A DNA stretch of 20,790 bases, taken from contig CAYWOD010000037.1 in the NCBI GenBank assembly GCA_964459805.1, forward strand, positions 1-20,790. The letters are read 5' to 3'. This DNA is from DAOVRL01 sp964459805. Its GTDB lineage: Bacteria > Planctomycetota > Phycisphaerae > Sedimentisphaerales > Anaerobacaceae. The position numbers and the translations under genes are program-made. The notes below the pieces were generated by a model. That model had not been told where the DNA came from. It saw only the letters and a program-made list of their open reading frames with translations, and searched no databases. Shown piece after piece: positions 14,101 to 20,451 of the stretch (its first letter is position 1; every line of letters starts with the position of its first letter).

Positions 14101-14169
14101 GGGAACCGTTATGAATGCACAACAGACCAAGTACGCCACTGCAATTACAAATATCCGATACCTTCGCAT
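11101..14169 (-). CDS. Secreted GH116-type glycosidase (GBA2/DUF608 family) with an inserted carbohydrate-binding-like domain
   Basis: 1022 residues; AAGGAG sits 6 nt before the ATG. Signal peptide MRRYRIFVIAVAYLVCC..., probable cleavage after PTWA (26). Residues about 60-255 and 400-530 are the N-terminal beta-sandwich of GH116 (IGMPVGGIATGQLYLRGDG). It is interrupted by about 257-398, a domain of the type found in planctomycete and GH32 proteins (DFEGPDYGDWKAAG...FLIGGG...GWGHINIDQIEL), probably sugar-binding. The C-terminal (alpha/alpha)6 catalytic domain holds WEGVGCCAGTCTHVWNYAHA; E571 aligns with the GBA2 nucleophile. HNTFDINFEGP holds D685, the likely acid/base. The distance between them (114) is shorter than the roughly 150 in characterised members, so exact specificity (beta-glucosidase, xylosidase or N-acetylglucosaminidase) should not be assumed. 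Presumed role is periplasmic or extracellular glycan degradation. Confidence 0.88.
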   Translation of the reverse strand: MRRYRIFVIAVAYLVCCAFITVPTWAEKIKLRAGHVIPMDKKLSRADVRRMFDRGQRLVWTGKDLDTIGMPVGGIATGQLYLRGDGTLGLWWIFNKHVFTGYGATCYRTYRPGSPVDSGFAVVVKQDDKITARKLDHDFGKVEFAGEYPIGLVRYAARDMPVKVELEAFSPFIPLNAKDSALPATLFHITIENTSAKSLDAGVLGWLQNAVCIDSAKAVHANRRSRIVSERDRTLIVHTAEKAPLPEGAAVPRPNVVLADFEGPDYGDWKAAGKAFGKQPATGTLPTQNPVSGFLGKGLVNTFIDGDAPHGTLTSPKFDISRKFINFLIGGGNHTGRTCINLLVDGKVVRTAVGKSSEKLEWYFWAVEDLEGKSAQIKIVDSASGGWGHINIDQIELSDQPQKIAVGSLETLPDYGSMVLALSEKDAGRPAVQKVLNSIGDTAKQPWAKAIHAEENVTYPVNRSQSAALATPTVKLARGEKRTFTFVLTWFFPNHKNGREYANRFDSASDVAHYVLGNHERLAGATRKWHQTFYEDSTLPRWLLFRLHSTVCNLATGTCQWWKNGRFWAWEGVGCCAGTCTHVWNYAHAPARLFPELERSAREMQDFGEGFDANSGLVGFRSNRAYAADGQCGTILKAYREHLMSADNSFLKRNWPRIKKALLYSIAQDGNDDGLIENSQHNTFDINFEGPNTFVGSLYLAALRAGEEMAREMGDVDFAERCRKIFESGGRLSVERLWDGEYFIEVVDLAKHPKHQYEKGCLSDQLFGQGWAEQLGLGYIYPAQNVKKALESVWKYNWATDIGPYNVDHKPERWFARDGEPGLFTCTWPKSPYLPAGVRYKNEVWTGIEYQAAGHMVAEGMLKEALAICDGIQKRYHPARHNPFNEVECGDHYARAFASWGVYTALAGYEYHGPRGHLGFAPRITPEDFRAAFTTAEGWGSFTQKRRGKTQNEQIDVRWGRLTVKSLAFAVPEDFKLPVVTIAAAKTPLDHICRVKDGRVEITLDDKVVLTAGQALAVTIER

Positions 14170-14285
14170 TTTTCGCTCCTTGTCATTGACTTGAACTGCC
14201 CGACTCTGGTTTTAGACAGGTATTGTAACCACAGATACCTGGTTTGCCGAGCGCCAGCTTCACAGATTTACGCTGTTTTCTGGGT
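14170..14285. other. Upstream region of the GH116 gene
   Basis: Contains the GH116 ribosome site. Read on the minus strand it has the words AAATCTGTGAAGC and GTATCTGTGGTTACAATA, members of the dispersed repeat vocabulary at 9590-9680. No promoter was chosen. Confidence 0.35.
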
Positions 14286-14704
14286 TTAATTGTGGGGACA
14301 GGCCACCATACCGGGCTGGCGGGCGCGAAGGTAGTATTCTTGAATCTCGGAATCGAAGTATTGGCCGGTGAACATGAAGGAATTGTCGAACGACCCGCTG
14401 GAGTCTATGACTTCGCCGAATGGCTCATAAGGGTAGTCCTGTGTGACAACCGCCGAAGAATTCATTATCAGCCGGACGCTGCCCAGTCTATCGTGGAGAT
14501 AGAAATAGCGGCCGGCTGTATGATCGCCTCCGTGCTGGGCCAGTATCTGGCCGTTGGTCCCCAGGGGATCTGCGACCCCAGGGGGTCTTCGACAAAGATA
14601 TATTTCTTTTTCAAAGAGCTATCGGAGAGATCTAAGTGCATCAATATTACCGGCAGGCTGCCGGTTATGTCAACGAGCCCCAAGGCGTCAACGATGTACT
14701 TTTG
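14286..14704 (-). pseudogene. Rhs/YD-repeat core fragment A (decayed, frameshifted)
   Basis: The minus strand encodes the end of an Rhs repeat-associated core in two frames. First KYIVDALGLVDITGSLPVIL...SSLKKKYIF; then, after a frameshift, NGQILAQHGGDHTAGRYFYL, HDRLGSVRLIMNSSAVVTQD, YPYEPFGEVIDSSGSFDNSF and MFTGQYFDSEIQEYYLRARQ. It then ends abruptly with PGMVACPHN and a stop at 14286. RLGSVR, YEPFGE, FTGQYFD and YYLRAR are hallmark Rhs-core motifs. An intact protein would continue YYLRARxYDPxxGRF, so the fragment stops just before the variable tip. The frameshift coincides with an insertion of about 35 bp made of two 17-bp GC-palindromic units. An 18-bp in-frame insertion lies a little earlier. 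No start codon or full gene remains. Confidence 0.85.
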
Positions 14705-14717
14705 CTTCACATAATGA

Positions 14718-15242
14718 TCAGGCTCTGGCTTTAGCAGCAAGGATAACTGACGGCGGAGTTCTCCGGAGAGTCTTAATATAGTTGCGGGTAATAAGGTAAA
14801 ACCAAATACAAATAAGCAGACATCCAAAATTGCCAAATACCCTTGAATGAAAGATGTGCGCATATTCAATGTGTGTAACATTTAGAAGGCCTCTAATTGC
14901 GAAAATAGTCAGTGCTACGTTTATGAGCCCAGCAGTGATGAGTAAGTATTGGTATATCCTACAGTATCGCCTGAGGTGGAGTACATCATTCTCACAGGAG
15001 AGTGATTTATCCAGCTTCTGCGCGTACAAAAGCAATACCAGAGCACACACAAAGATTACAAATGCTGCCGAGTGGAGCACTCGGCGGCTTTTTGGCTTGA
15101 GCCCGGATGTAATAATTGAATATTTGCTGGCGCTGATTTTACGTAGCTCTTCGGGTCTCTCGATGATACGGCCAGCAAAAGTCCCTAGAAGGAACATAAC
15201 TAAAGCAGCTATAAACATTATATACACGAAGGATAGCTTCAT
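14718..15242 (-). CDS. Four-TM membrane protein of unknown function, between two Rhs fragments
   Basis: 174 residues from the ATG at 15242. An ATG at 15257 or a GTG at 15341 would lengthen it, the latter running into Rhs-like residues. Neither ATG has a good ribosome site; 15242 was chosen because the protein then begins directly with a membrane helix (MKLSFVYIMFIAALVMFLLG). Hydrophobic segments at about 4-24, 56-74, 98-118 and 135-153, with basic loops (KPKSRR, HLRRYCR, KTLRR) placing loop 2-3 and the C-terminus region toward the cytoplasm. No family recognised. The upstream frame is continuous with Rhs fragment B except for one TAG. The gene's last codons overlap sequence that looks homologous to the flank of fragment B. 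Position inside an Rhs remnant suggests a former immunity protein of a tip-toxin cassette, but this is conjecture. Confidence 0.5.
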   Translation of the reverse strand: MKLSFVYIMFIAALVMFLLGTFAGRIIERPEELRKISASKYSIITSGLKPKSRRVLHSAAFVIFVCALVLLLYAQKLDKSLSCENDVLHLRRYCRIYQYLLITAGLINVALTIFAIRGLLNVTHIEYAHIFHSRVFGNFGCLLICIWFYLITRNYIKTLRRTPPSVILAAKARA

Positions 15243-15304
15243 TCGAGTATCTCGCATCGCTAAATCAGGGGGCAGATGGATCATCTGGAGGTTTCTCGAA
15301 ACGT

Positions 15305-15536
15305 TGTCGCAGTTCTTGGCAGCGCCTTGATCGTCAATCACCAGCTACACCGAGCCTAATCTATCGTGCAGGTAAAAGTACTTATTGTCAAAGGCGGGTG
15401 CATCCTCTTCGATATCGTGCTGGGCCAGGATTTGCCTGTCGGCGTAGATGTATTTCTTTTTCAAAGAGCTATCGGTCTGGTTCAAGTCCATCAATATTAC
15501 CGGCAGCTTGCCTGTTACGTCAACGATATATTTGCG
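15305..15536 (-). pseudogene. Rhs/YD-repeat core fragment B (decayed, nonsense codon)
   Basis: Minus strand reads RKYIVDVTGKLPVILMDLNQ, TDSSLKKKYIYADRQILAQH, a short acidic stretch, then KYFYLHDRLGSV, a TAG at 15347-15345, and LVIDDQGAAKNCDN. The match to fragment A is strong: the plus-strand strings CATCAATATTACCGGCAG and TTTCTTTTTCAAAGAGCTAT occur in both, about 850 bp apart. RLGSV followed by (R/Q)LVIDDQG is the typical Rhs core; the stop replaces what would be a Q or R codon. After NCDN the family consensus (Y-x-Y-D-P-F-G) is lost and the sequence leads into the membrane protein gene. Upstream, an in-frame TAA disappears if a 20-bp segment flanked by ACGCAA direct repeats is ignored, giving EDTKRKYIVD. 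Confidence 0.82.
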
Positions 15537-15838
15537 TTCGGCCCCCAGGCATTGCGTTTAGTGTCCTCTGCGGCCGGGGTTTTTGAGCTTTAGCACGAGT
15601 AAGGTTGGTTCGACGATGTGGAGGTTGTTCAGGAGGGGCTCGGTATATTTTATGTCGCCGAACTCAGCTTGGTCGAAATGATGCTGTTTGCCGACTTTGA
15701 CGCAGGCATCATTTTTGGGGGTGCTTCCCAAAAACCAGGTGTCCAATCGCACCCCAAAATACCCCTTTTTCGCCCAAGAACCAACGATCTCCCTCTCCCA
15801 ATCGCGAAAAATCGCCACCCGGCAATGGCAATTCCCGG
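15537..15838. other. Spacer with the second copy of the CCAGGTGTCCAATC repeat
   Basis: AAAAACCAGGTGTCCAATC (15730-15748), then GCACCCCAAAATACCCC and TTTTTCGCCCAAGAACC, matches 10026 onward in the same orientation. A minus-strand frame through here (LLNNLHIVEPTLLVLKLKNP) runs toward Rhs fragment B and could be further decayed Rhs sequence. I do not recognise it, and no intact gene is present. Confidence 0.5.
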
Positions 15839-16993
15839 TCAGTTCTTCACGAACATACTGCCCGGCAGTTGCTTTATCAAGCCCTTCAGCCGAAGCGAAA
15901 TAAGCCCCGCATTAACATTCCCCGGCATCAATTGCGTATCTGCAATTATCTGTTCGACGTGCATCGGCTCTTTGCCAAGGCAGTCATAAACAGCTCTCTC
16001 ATCGCCGCTTAGCCTTAGCTGCCTCGCATCAAACAAAGGCGCCTCTACCTTCTCGGCCGCGTCTGCCGCCGCCCGGCTTACGTGCGATTCCAACTGTTCG
16101 CCTATATAGCCCAGTGCCTCCATCACGTCCTCAACCGATTCTATCAACCTGGCACCGTCCTTTAGCAGCTTATGGGCCCCGCTGCTCGACGGTGAATCAA
16201 TCTTCCCCGGCACCGCCATTACCTCCCGATTGTAATCCAGGCCCGCTTTTGCGGTAATGAGCGCCCCGGAATTCAGTCCGGCCTCGACTACAATTGTGCC
16301 TAACGAAAGCCCCGCTATGATTCTGTTGCGCGGCGGGAAGTTTTCCGACAACGGCTCGTAACCCAGCGGCAGCTCGCTGATGCAGGCGCCGGATTCGGCG
16401 ATAAGCTCGAAGAGCTTCTTATTCTCGGGCGGGAAAATGTTCGCCAGCCCGCAGCCCTGGACCGCAATCGTCCGGCCTTCGGCCGAAAGCGCACCCTGAT
16501 GGGCGGCGGTGTCTATGCCGCGGGCCATTCCGGAACAGATTGTAAAGCCGGCTGAAGCCAAAAAATGGGCAAAGCGGGTAGATTGCTCCCGGCCGTATAA
16601 ACTGCATCGCCGGGACCCGACTATCGAAATGGCTAAGTTGTCCTGACGAGTCAAAGTGCCCTTTACATAAAGCACGGGCGGAGGGTCGTAAATCTGTTTC
16701 AACACAGGCGGATAACGTTCATCGTTAAGGTTAATCAGCCAGACGCCGAGTTTCCCGGCCAGCTCCAATTCGGCGGCAGCGTCGAATTTGTCACGCGTCG
16801 CGGCGATTTGCTCAGCGGTCTTGTAGCCGACGCCGTCAACCTTGGCCAGCTCGCTCACCGAGGCCCCCAAGGCCCGATCAACCGAGCCGAAATGCTCGAC
16901 GAACTTCGCAAAGGTAACCGGGCCGACGCCGTCGGCTCGTATCAGCTTGAGCCAATTCTCAATGTCGCTCGAATTAGGCTGTGCTTTCGCCAT
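15839..16993 (-). CDS. dprA: DNA-processing protein DprA (Smf)
   Basis: 384 residues from the ATG at 16993, with GGGAG about 10 nt upstream. An in-frame TTG at 17083 would add 30 residues without family character. Order: N-terminal helix-hairpin-helix/SAM-like region (DGVGPVTFAKF, DGVGYKTAEQI; about 20-65); Rossmann-like DprA core about 90-300 with IVGSRRCSLYG (124-134), SGMARGIDTAAHQGAL (154-169), PRNRIIAGLS (221-230) and VEAGLNSGALITA (236-248); C-terminal winged helix about 328-384. DprA binds single-stranded DNA entering by transformation and loads RecA, and may also act in general recombination. No other competence gene is in view. The spacer on each side is repeat-rich, so it looks monocistronic. 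Length and all core motifs are normal. Confidence 0.97.
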   Translation of the reverse strand: MAKAQPNSSDIENWLKLIRADGVGPVTFAKFVEHFGSVDRALGASVSELAKVDGVGYKTAEQIAATRDKFDAAAELELAGKLGVWLINLNDERYPPVLKQIYDPPPVLYVKGTLTRQDNLAISIVGSRRCSLYGREQSTRFAHFLASAGFTICSGMARGIDTAAHQGALSAEGRTIAVQGCGLANIFPPENKKLFELIAESGACISELPLGYEPLSENFPPRNRIIAGLSLGTIVVEAGLNSGALITAKAGLDYNREVMAVPGKIDSPSSSGAHKLLKDGARLIESVEDVMEALGYIGEQLESHVSRAAADAAEKVEAPLFDARQLRLSGDERAVYDCLGKEPMHVEQIIADTQLMPGNVNAGLISLRLKGLIKQLPGSMFVKN

Positions 16994-17033
16994 AAGGTCT
17001 GCGCTCCCGAAAAAGTCGTTCCTAAAGCCATGT

Positions 17034-17065
17034 ATATCCGCACCTGCTCCGCCAAGAGCGGATAT
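17034..17065. promoter_or_regulatory. Inverted repeat upstream of dprA
   Basis: ATATCCGC (17034-17041) and GCGGATAT (17058-17065) form perfect 8-bp arms around 16 bases, 41-72 bp before the dprA start. It could be a leader hairpin or a site for a dimeric regulator. No matching copy was noticed elsewhere in the window. Function inferred from position only. Confidence 0.4.
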
Positions 17066-17099
17066 TCGACTTCGGAGGTGCAAGCCTTAGCAGGTACAG

Positions 17100-17330
17100 A
17101 CTCCACAGGTCAAATTAAACCACGAGAAACACGAATTGGCAAAGAAAAATTAGCCACAGAGGGCACAGAGCAGATAGAGAGGATTAGAGAATTAGTGGAT
17201 TGGGGACGGGTGCCTCGGCAGCACGCTTTGGTCAGCCAGCCGTGGTGTAGCTTAGTTCGAGAGAGATGAAAACCACCAAGGCGCGAAGGCACAAAGAAGA
17301 CTCAACTACGAATTTTGACCGCAGATTTGA
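17100..17330. repeat. Composite of dispersed low-complexity repeats (inverted relative to 9115-9680)
   Basis: Words in order: AAACCACGAGAAACACGAAT, AGCCACAGAGGGCACAGAG, GGATTAGAGAATTAGTGGAT, CGGGTGCCTCGGCAGCACGC (17207-17226) and AACCACCAAGGCGCGAAGGC. The complement of the fourth matches 9115-9134 at 18 of 20 positions, and the third is the complement of the TAATCC/TAATTCTC block beside it. Together they form a mirrored partner of the spacer upstream of the TIR-STAND gene. No coding sense. Confidence 0.75.
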
Positions 17331-17460
17331 CACCGTTAGAAAAACGAAAGCCACGTTTCCAACGGGCTAAACGGATTTGGTTTACCGGGGAGAACGTGCA
17401 GAGAGTTGCCCGCGAATCAGGCTTGGACGGTTCTAATGCGTGGCGTCGGGGCAGCGGGGG
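17331..17460. other. Short spacer downstream of the beta-helix gene
   Basis: No gene or strong hairpin seen on either strand. It lies immediately 3' of the minus-strand stop codon, so a terminator would be expected here but none is obvious. Confidence 0.35.
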
Positions 17461-20451
17461 CTACCTGCCGCCGCCTTGGGTGGTCGTGAAGCTCCAGACG
17501 GGGCCGGGGGTTGTGCCATCGGCGTTGACCTCATCGATCCGCCAAAAGTAGGTGGTCTCGTAGGATAAGCTGCCGGGGTCGAATGTTGTCTCCGTTCGGT
17601 TTGCCTGGAATGGGGGTGGGTAGGCGGTACCGAAGTAGATGTTGTGGGATATTGCACCGAAGCCGGGCTGCCAGCTTAGAACGGGATATGTACGAATGCC
17701 GGTGGCGCCATCGAAAGGGTCGGGATTGCTTGCAGCATTCGGCGGCAAAGAAGATGCCGGCGAGGGAGTTGTGAACCAGGTTGTCTGGTCCAGCCAGCGG
17801 TCTGCGAAGAGAGCCAAATCACCAGCGTTGAGAGTAGGGCTTGGACTTGAGTTGTCGGGCGGTTCGGGTAGGATATATCCGTGATATATTGACCAGCAGG
17901 CGAAGTCGGTGAAGTTGACGATGCCGTCGTTATTGTAGTCGGTGCGGATGGTCCAGCCGTGCGGCGGGATACTTGCCTCGGCGGTGCCGCCGTAGGCGCC
18001 CATATTGATACGAACGTTTACGCCCCAATCGTTGTTCGGGTCGGCGGGGATAGAGAGTGGCTCGTCGCCGAGAGGCGAGCCGGGGTCGCCGGCGTCGATA
18101 CATCGGCTGGTGATATCGTCCCATGTCCACATTTTGCGCTCAGTATCCCATCGCCAGCCCTGGCTTTTCAAATGATAGTCGCCATCGACCCAGCGGTCAT
18201 CGTTGAAGTCTTCGGGGGTATCGTTGGTGTCCCAATAGCCGGGACTGACAAAAAGCGGATCCACGTCGATATTCCCGATACCTGGCCAGCCAAATTGTAT
18301 GTTGCTATAACTGATGGAGAGAGTATCATCGAAATCAATAATCTGGTTATGCAAATTGTCGCAGACTATACAATTCGTTACAATGGGGTCTGTAAGGTAG
18401 GAACGGTATTCTCCATCTGTCCAGTAAATCCCGTACGGATTTCCAACAATTGTACAGTTTGTTATTTTTGGACTTAGTGTGCCGCAGCGACTATCAGCTC
18501 CGCGCATGTATATGCCGCCGGAACTGTTACGGGTGATTATGCAGTTTTCAATAGACGGATATTCAACACAAACCATTTTGATGCCAATACCATTGTTGTT
18601 GCTAATTATGCAGTCTTTTACAGTTGTACTGTCACTCAGGTATATGCCGCCGCACCCAGTAGTTAAATTGCCTGTAATTGAGGTGTTTTTTATGACAGCA
18701 CTTCCGCCAACACTTATAATAGATGCTGTATACCAGGTGTATTTTTGATTGTTGTTACTGACAAAACAACCATCAATAACAGCGCTACTCTCTCTGATGT
18801 AAATTCCGCCAACGTAATCTGCAAAATTATCTTTGACAACACAGTTGCGAATTGTCGGACTGCTCTGATAAATGTAGATGCCTCCAGCATACCCGGCGTT
18901 TCCATTGATGATGGTGAAGCCGTCTACAATGGAATTAGTATCTTCGCCCGAATGAAAGTAAAATCCCCCGCCCAAGTCATTGCAATCAATGATGCAGTTT
19001 TCTGGACCACTATCACTCTTAAGAGTGATAGACTTGCCAAGGAAATCAATGTTGTAATTTCCAAGTCCTGTGTAAATTCCATCTTCCACTGTAATCATAT
19101 CCCCATTGCTTGCAACATCAACAGCAGCCTGGATTGAAAGAAACTCTGCACGGATGATCAGGATTACGAGAACAGTGAGAGGGCTGTTGCTTGATGTGCT
19201 GTCTGTTACAGCTAAGTCATACACGTAGCGACCTGGCATCATACCAGAGTGACTGACAGTCAAGACAACTTGGTCAATCTCACCTTCTGAATTTCCACTG
19301 GTAGGAAAAGCATTAAGCCATGTACAGTCCTCAATGATTTCCCAGTCTATTGAATACAGACCTATGTTTGCGATATTGAGTTGTTGAGAAGGGGGGGTGT
19401 TCGCATCTTGGATGGCAATGAATTCAAACCGCTCAGGCTGAGCAGAGATTAATGAAGTATCTACTACACCCAACTCATAGGTACCTATATCAGGAGTTAC
19501 TCTCCCATCCCCATCACCATCTATCTGCCTGAAGTTTCCGTCAAGATCTGTTTCGGGCATTATAATTGGCCAGGGATTTGTGCCAGCATCAATGCAGGGC
19601 GAATCAGTCCTGAGACGATAATTCCCATTGTTTGGATCAACAAAGTGTGGATCCTGAGCATATGATGATATGGCCGGACTGCATAGATATAATTGACCTG
19701 TCTCATTAGCCCACACAATACAATTAATGATCTGGCCTGCACATCTTTCAAGGCCGTATTTCCCATTGTTAACAACAGTGCAATTCAATATTAGATTATC
19801 ACACCAACTTAATCCTCTCCTCCTGTTATTGGCAACAACACAATTCGTGATAGGCCCGTCACAATGCCACATTGCAGCGCCTAATGGATCGTTGTTACTG
19901 TTACCGACCACAATGCAATTTGTAATGGATCCGTCGCAATTATGAATACCAGAGCCATATTCACTTGCACGGTTGTTTGTGATTTGGCAATTCCTGATTT
20001 CTCCATGACAATGGTAGAGGCCTGCACCGTTTTTGGTTGCAGTATTTCCAGTAATGACACAATAAGAGATTGTGGCAGTACTTCCGGTCCCTGCTATACC
20101 TCCAGCATCCTTAGCAACACCACCGGTTATGGTAAAGCCAGTCAGCAGGAAGTCTGGTGTTTCGGTGCCTGCAAACCTTATAACACGACCTAATCCATTA
20201 GCGTCTATGACAGTTGCAGCTACAATATTGGAATCCTCTGGGTTAGCTGAAGTTAACGTGATGTCAATTCCATTTAACCAAAGACTCTCGTAATACCTCC
20301 CTTGAGAAACAATAACAACATCACCATCATTACAGTCATCAATCGCGGCCTGGATATTGGGATACTGGTCGGGGACGAGGCGGGTCGCCGCGGACGCAAA
20401 GGCGGCTGTGAACAGGAGGATAATCAGGTTTGATAAGTTTTCGGGTCTCAT
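17461..20451 (-). CDS. Secreted double beta-helix protein with BACON/Ig-like, dockerin-like and C-terminal FN3-like domains
   Basis: 996 residues; GGGAG lies 7 nt before the ATG. Signal peptide MRPENLSNLIILLFTAAFAS, cleavage near ASA-A. About 25-330: right-handed parallel beta-helix of the pectate-lyase-like type, opening QYPNIQAAIDDCNDGDVVIV, with coils such as NCQITNNRASEYGSGIHNC and ITNCIVVGNSNN. About 337-435: BACON/Ig-like sandwich. About 437-760: a second beta-helix that restarts the same way (FLSIQAAVDVASNGDMITVE). About 835-893: dockerin-like pair (DYNNDGIVNFTDFACWSIYH; NAGDLALFADRWL). About 907-996: FN3-like domain (DGATGIRTYPVLSW...TYFWRIDEVNADGTTPGPVW). No lyase catalytic residues could be assigned; such proteins are usually surface or polysaccharide-associated. 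The dockerin-like pair is internal, not terminal. Monocistronic as far as visible. Confidence 0.9.
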   Translation of the reverse strand: MRPENLSNLIILLFTAAFASAATRLVPDQYPNIQAAIDDCNDGDVVIVSQGRYYESLWLNGIDITLTSANPEDSNIVAATVIDANGLGRVIRFAGTETPDFLLTGFTITGGVAKDAGGIAGTGSTATISYCVITGNTATKNGAGLYHCHGEIRNCQITNNRASEYGSGIHNCDGSITNCIVVGNSNNDPLGAAMWHCDGPITNCVVANNRRRGLSWCDNLILNCTVVNNGKYGLERCAGQIINCIVWANETGQLYLCSPAISSYAQDPHFVDPNNGNYRLRTDSPCIDAGTNPWPIIMPETDLDGNFRQIDGDGDGRVTPDIGTYELGVVDTSLISAQPERFEFIAIQDANTPPSQQLNIANIGLYSIDWEIIEDCTWLNAFPTSGNSEGEIDQVVLTVSHSGMMPGRYVYDLAVTDSTSSNSPLTVLVILIIRAEFLSIQAAVDVASNGDMITVEDGIYTGLGNYNIDFLGKSITLKSDSGPENCIIDCNDLGGGFYFHSGEDTNSIVDGFTIINGNAGYAGGIYIYQSSPTIRNCVVKDNFADYVGGIYIRESSAVIDGCFVSNNNQKYTWYTASIISVGGSAVIKNTSITGNLTTGCGGIYLSDSTTVKDCIISNNNGIGIKMVCVEYPSIENCIITRNSSGGIYMRGADSRCGTLSPKITNCTIVGNPYGIYWTDGEYRSYLTDPIVTNCIVCDNLHNQIIDFDDTLSISYSNIQFGWPGIGNIDVDPLFVSPGYWDTNDTPEDFNDDRWVDGDYHLKSQGWRWDTERKMWTWDDITSRCIDAGDPGSPLGDEPLSIPADPNNDWGVNVRINMGAYGGTAEASIPPHGWTIRTDYNNDGIVNFTDFACWSIYHGYILPEPPDNSSPSPTLNAGDLALFADRWLDQTTWFTTPSPASSLPPNAASNPDPFDGATGIRTYPVLSWQPGFGAISHNIYFGTAYPPPFQANRTETTFDPGSLSYETTYFWRIDEVNADGTTPGPVWSFTTTQGGGR

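Noticed and set aside
14244..14714. 156-codon plus-strand open frame
   Set aside because: Antisense to Rhs fragment A, whose minus-strand translation matches Rhs-core motifs across its whole length.
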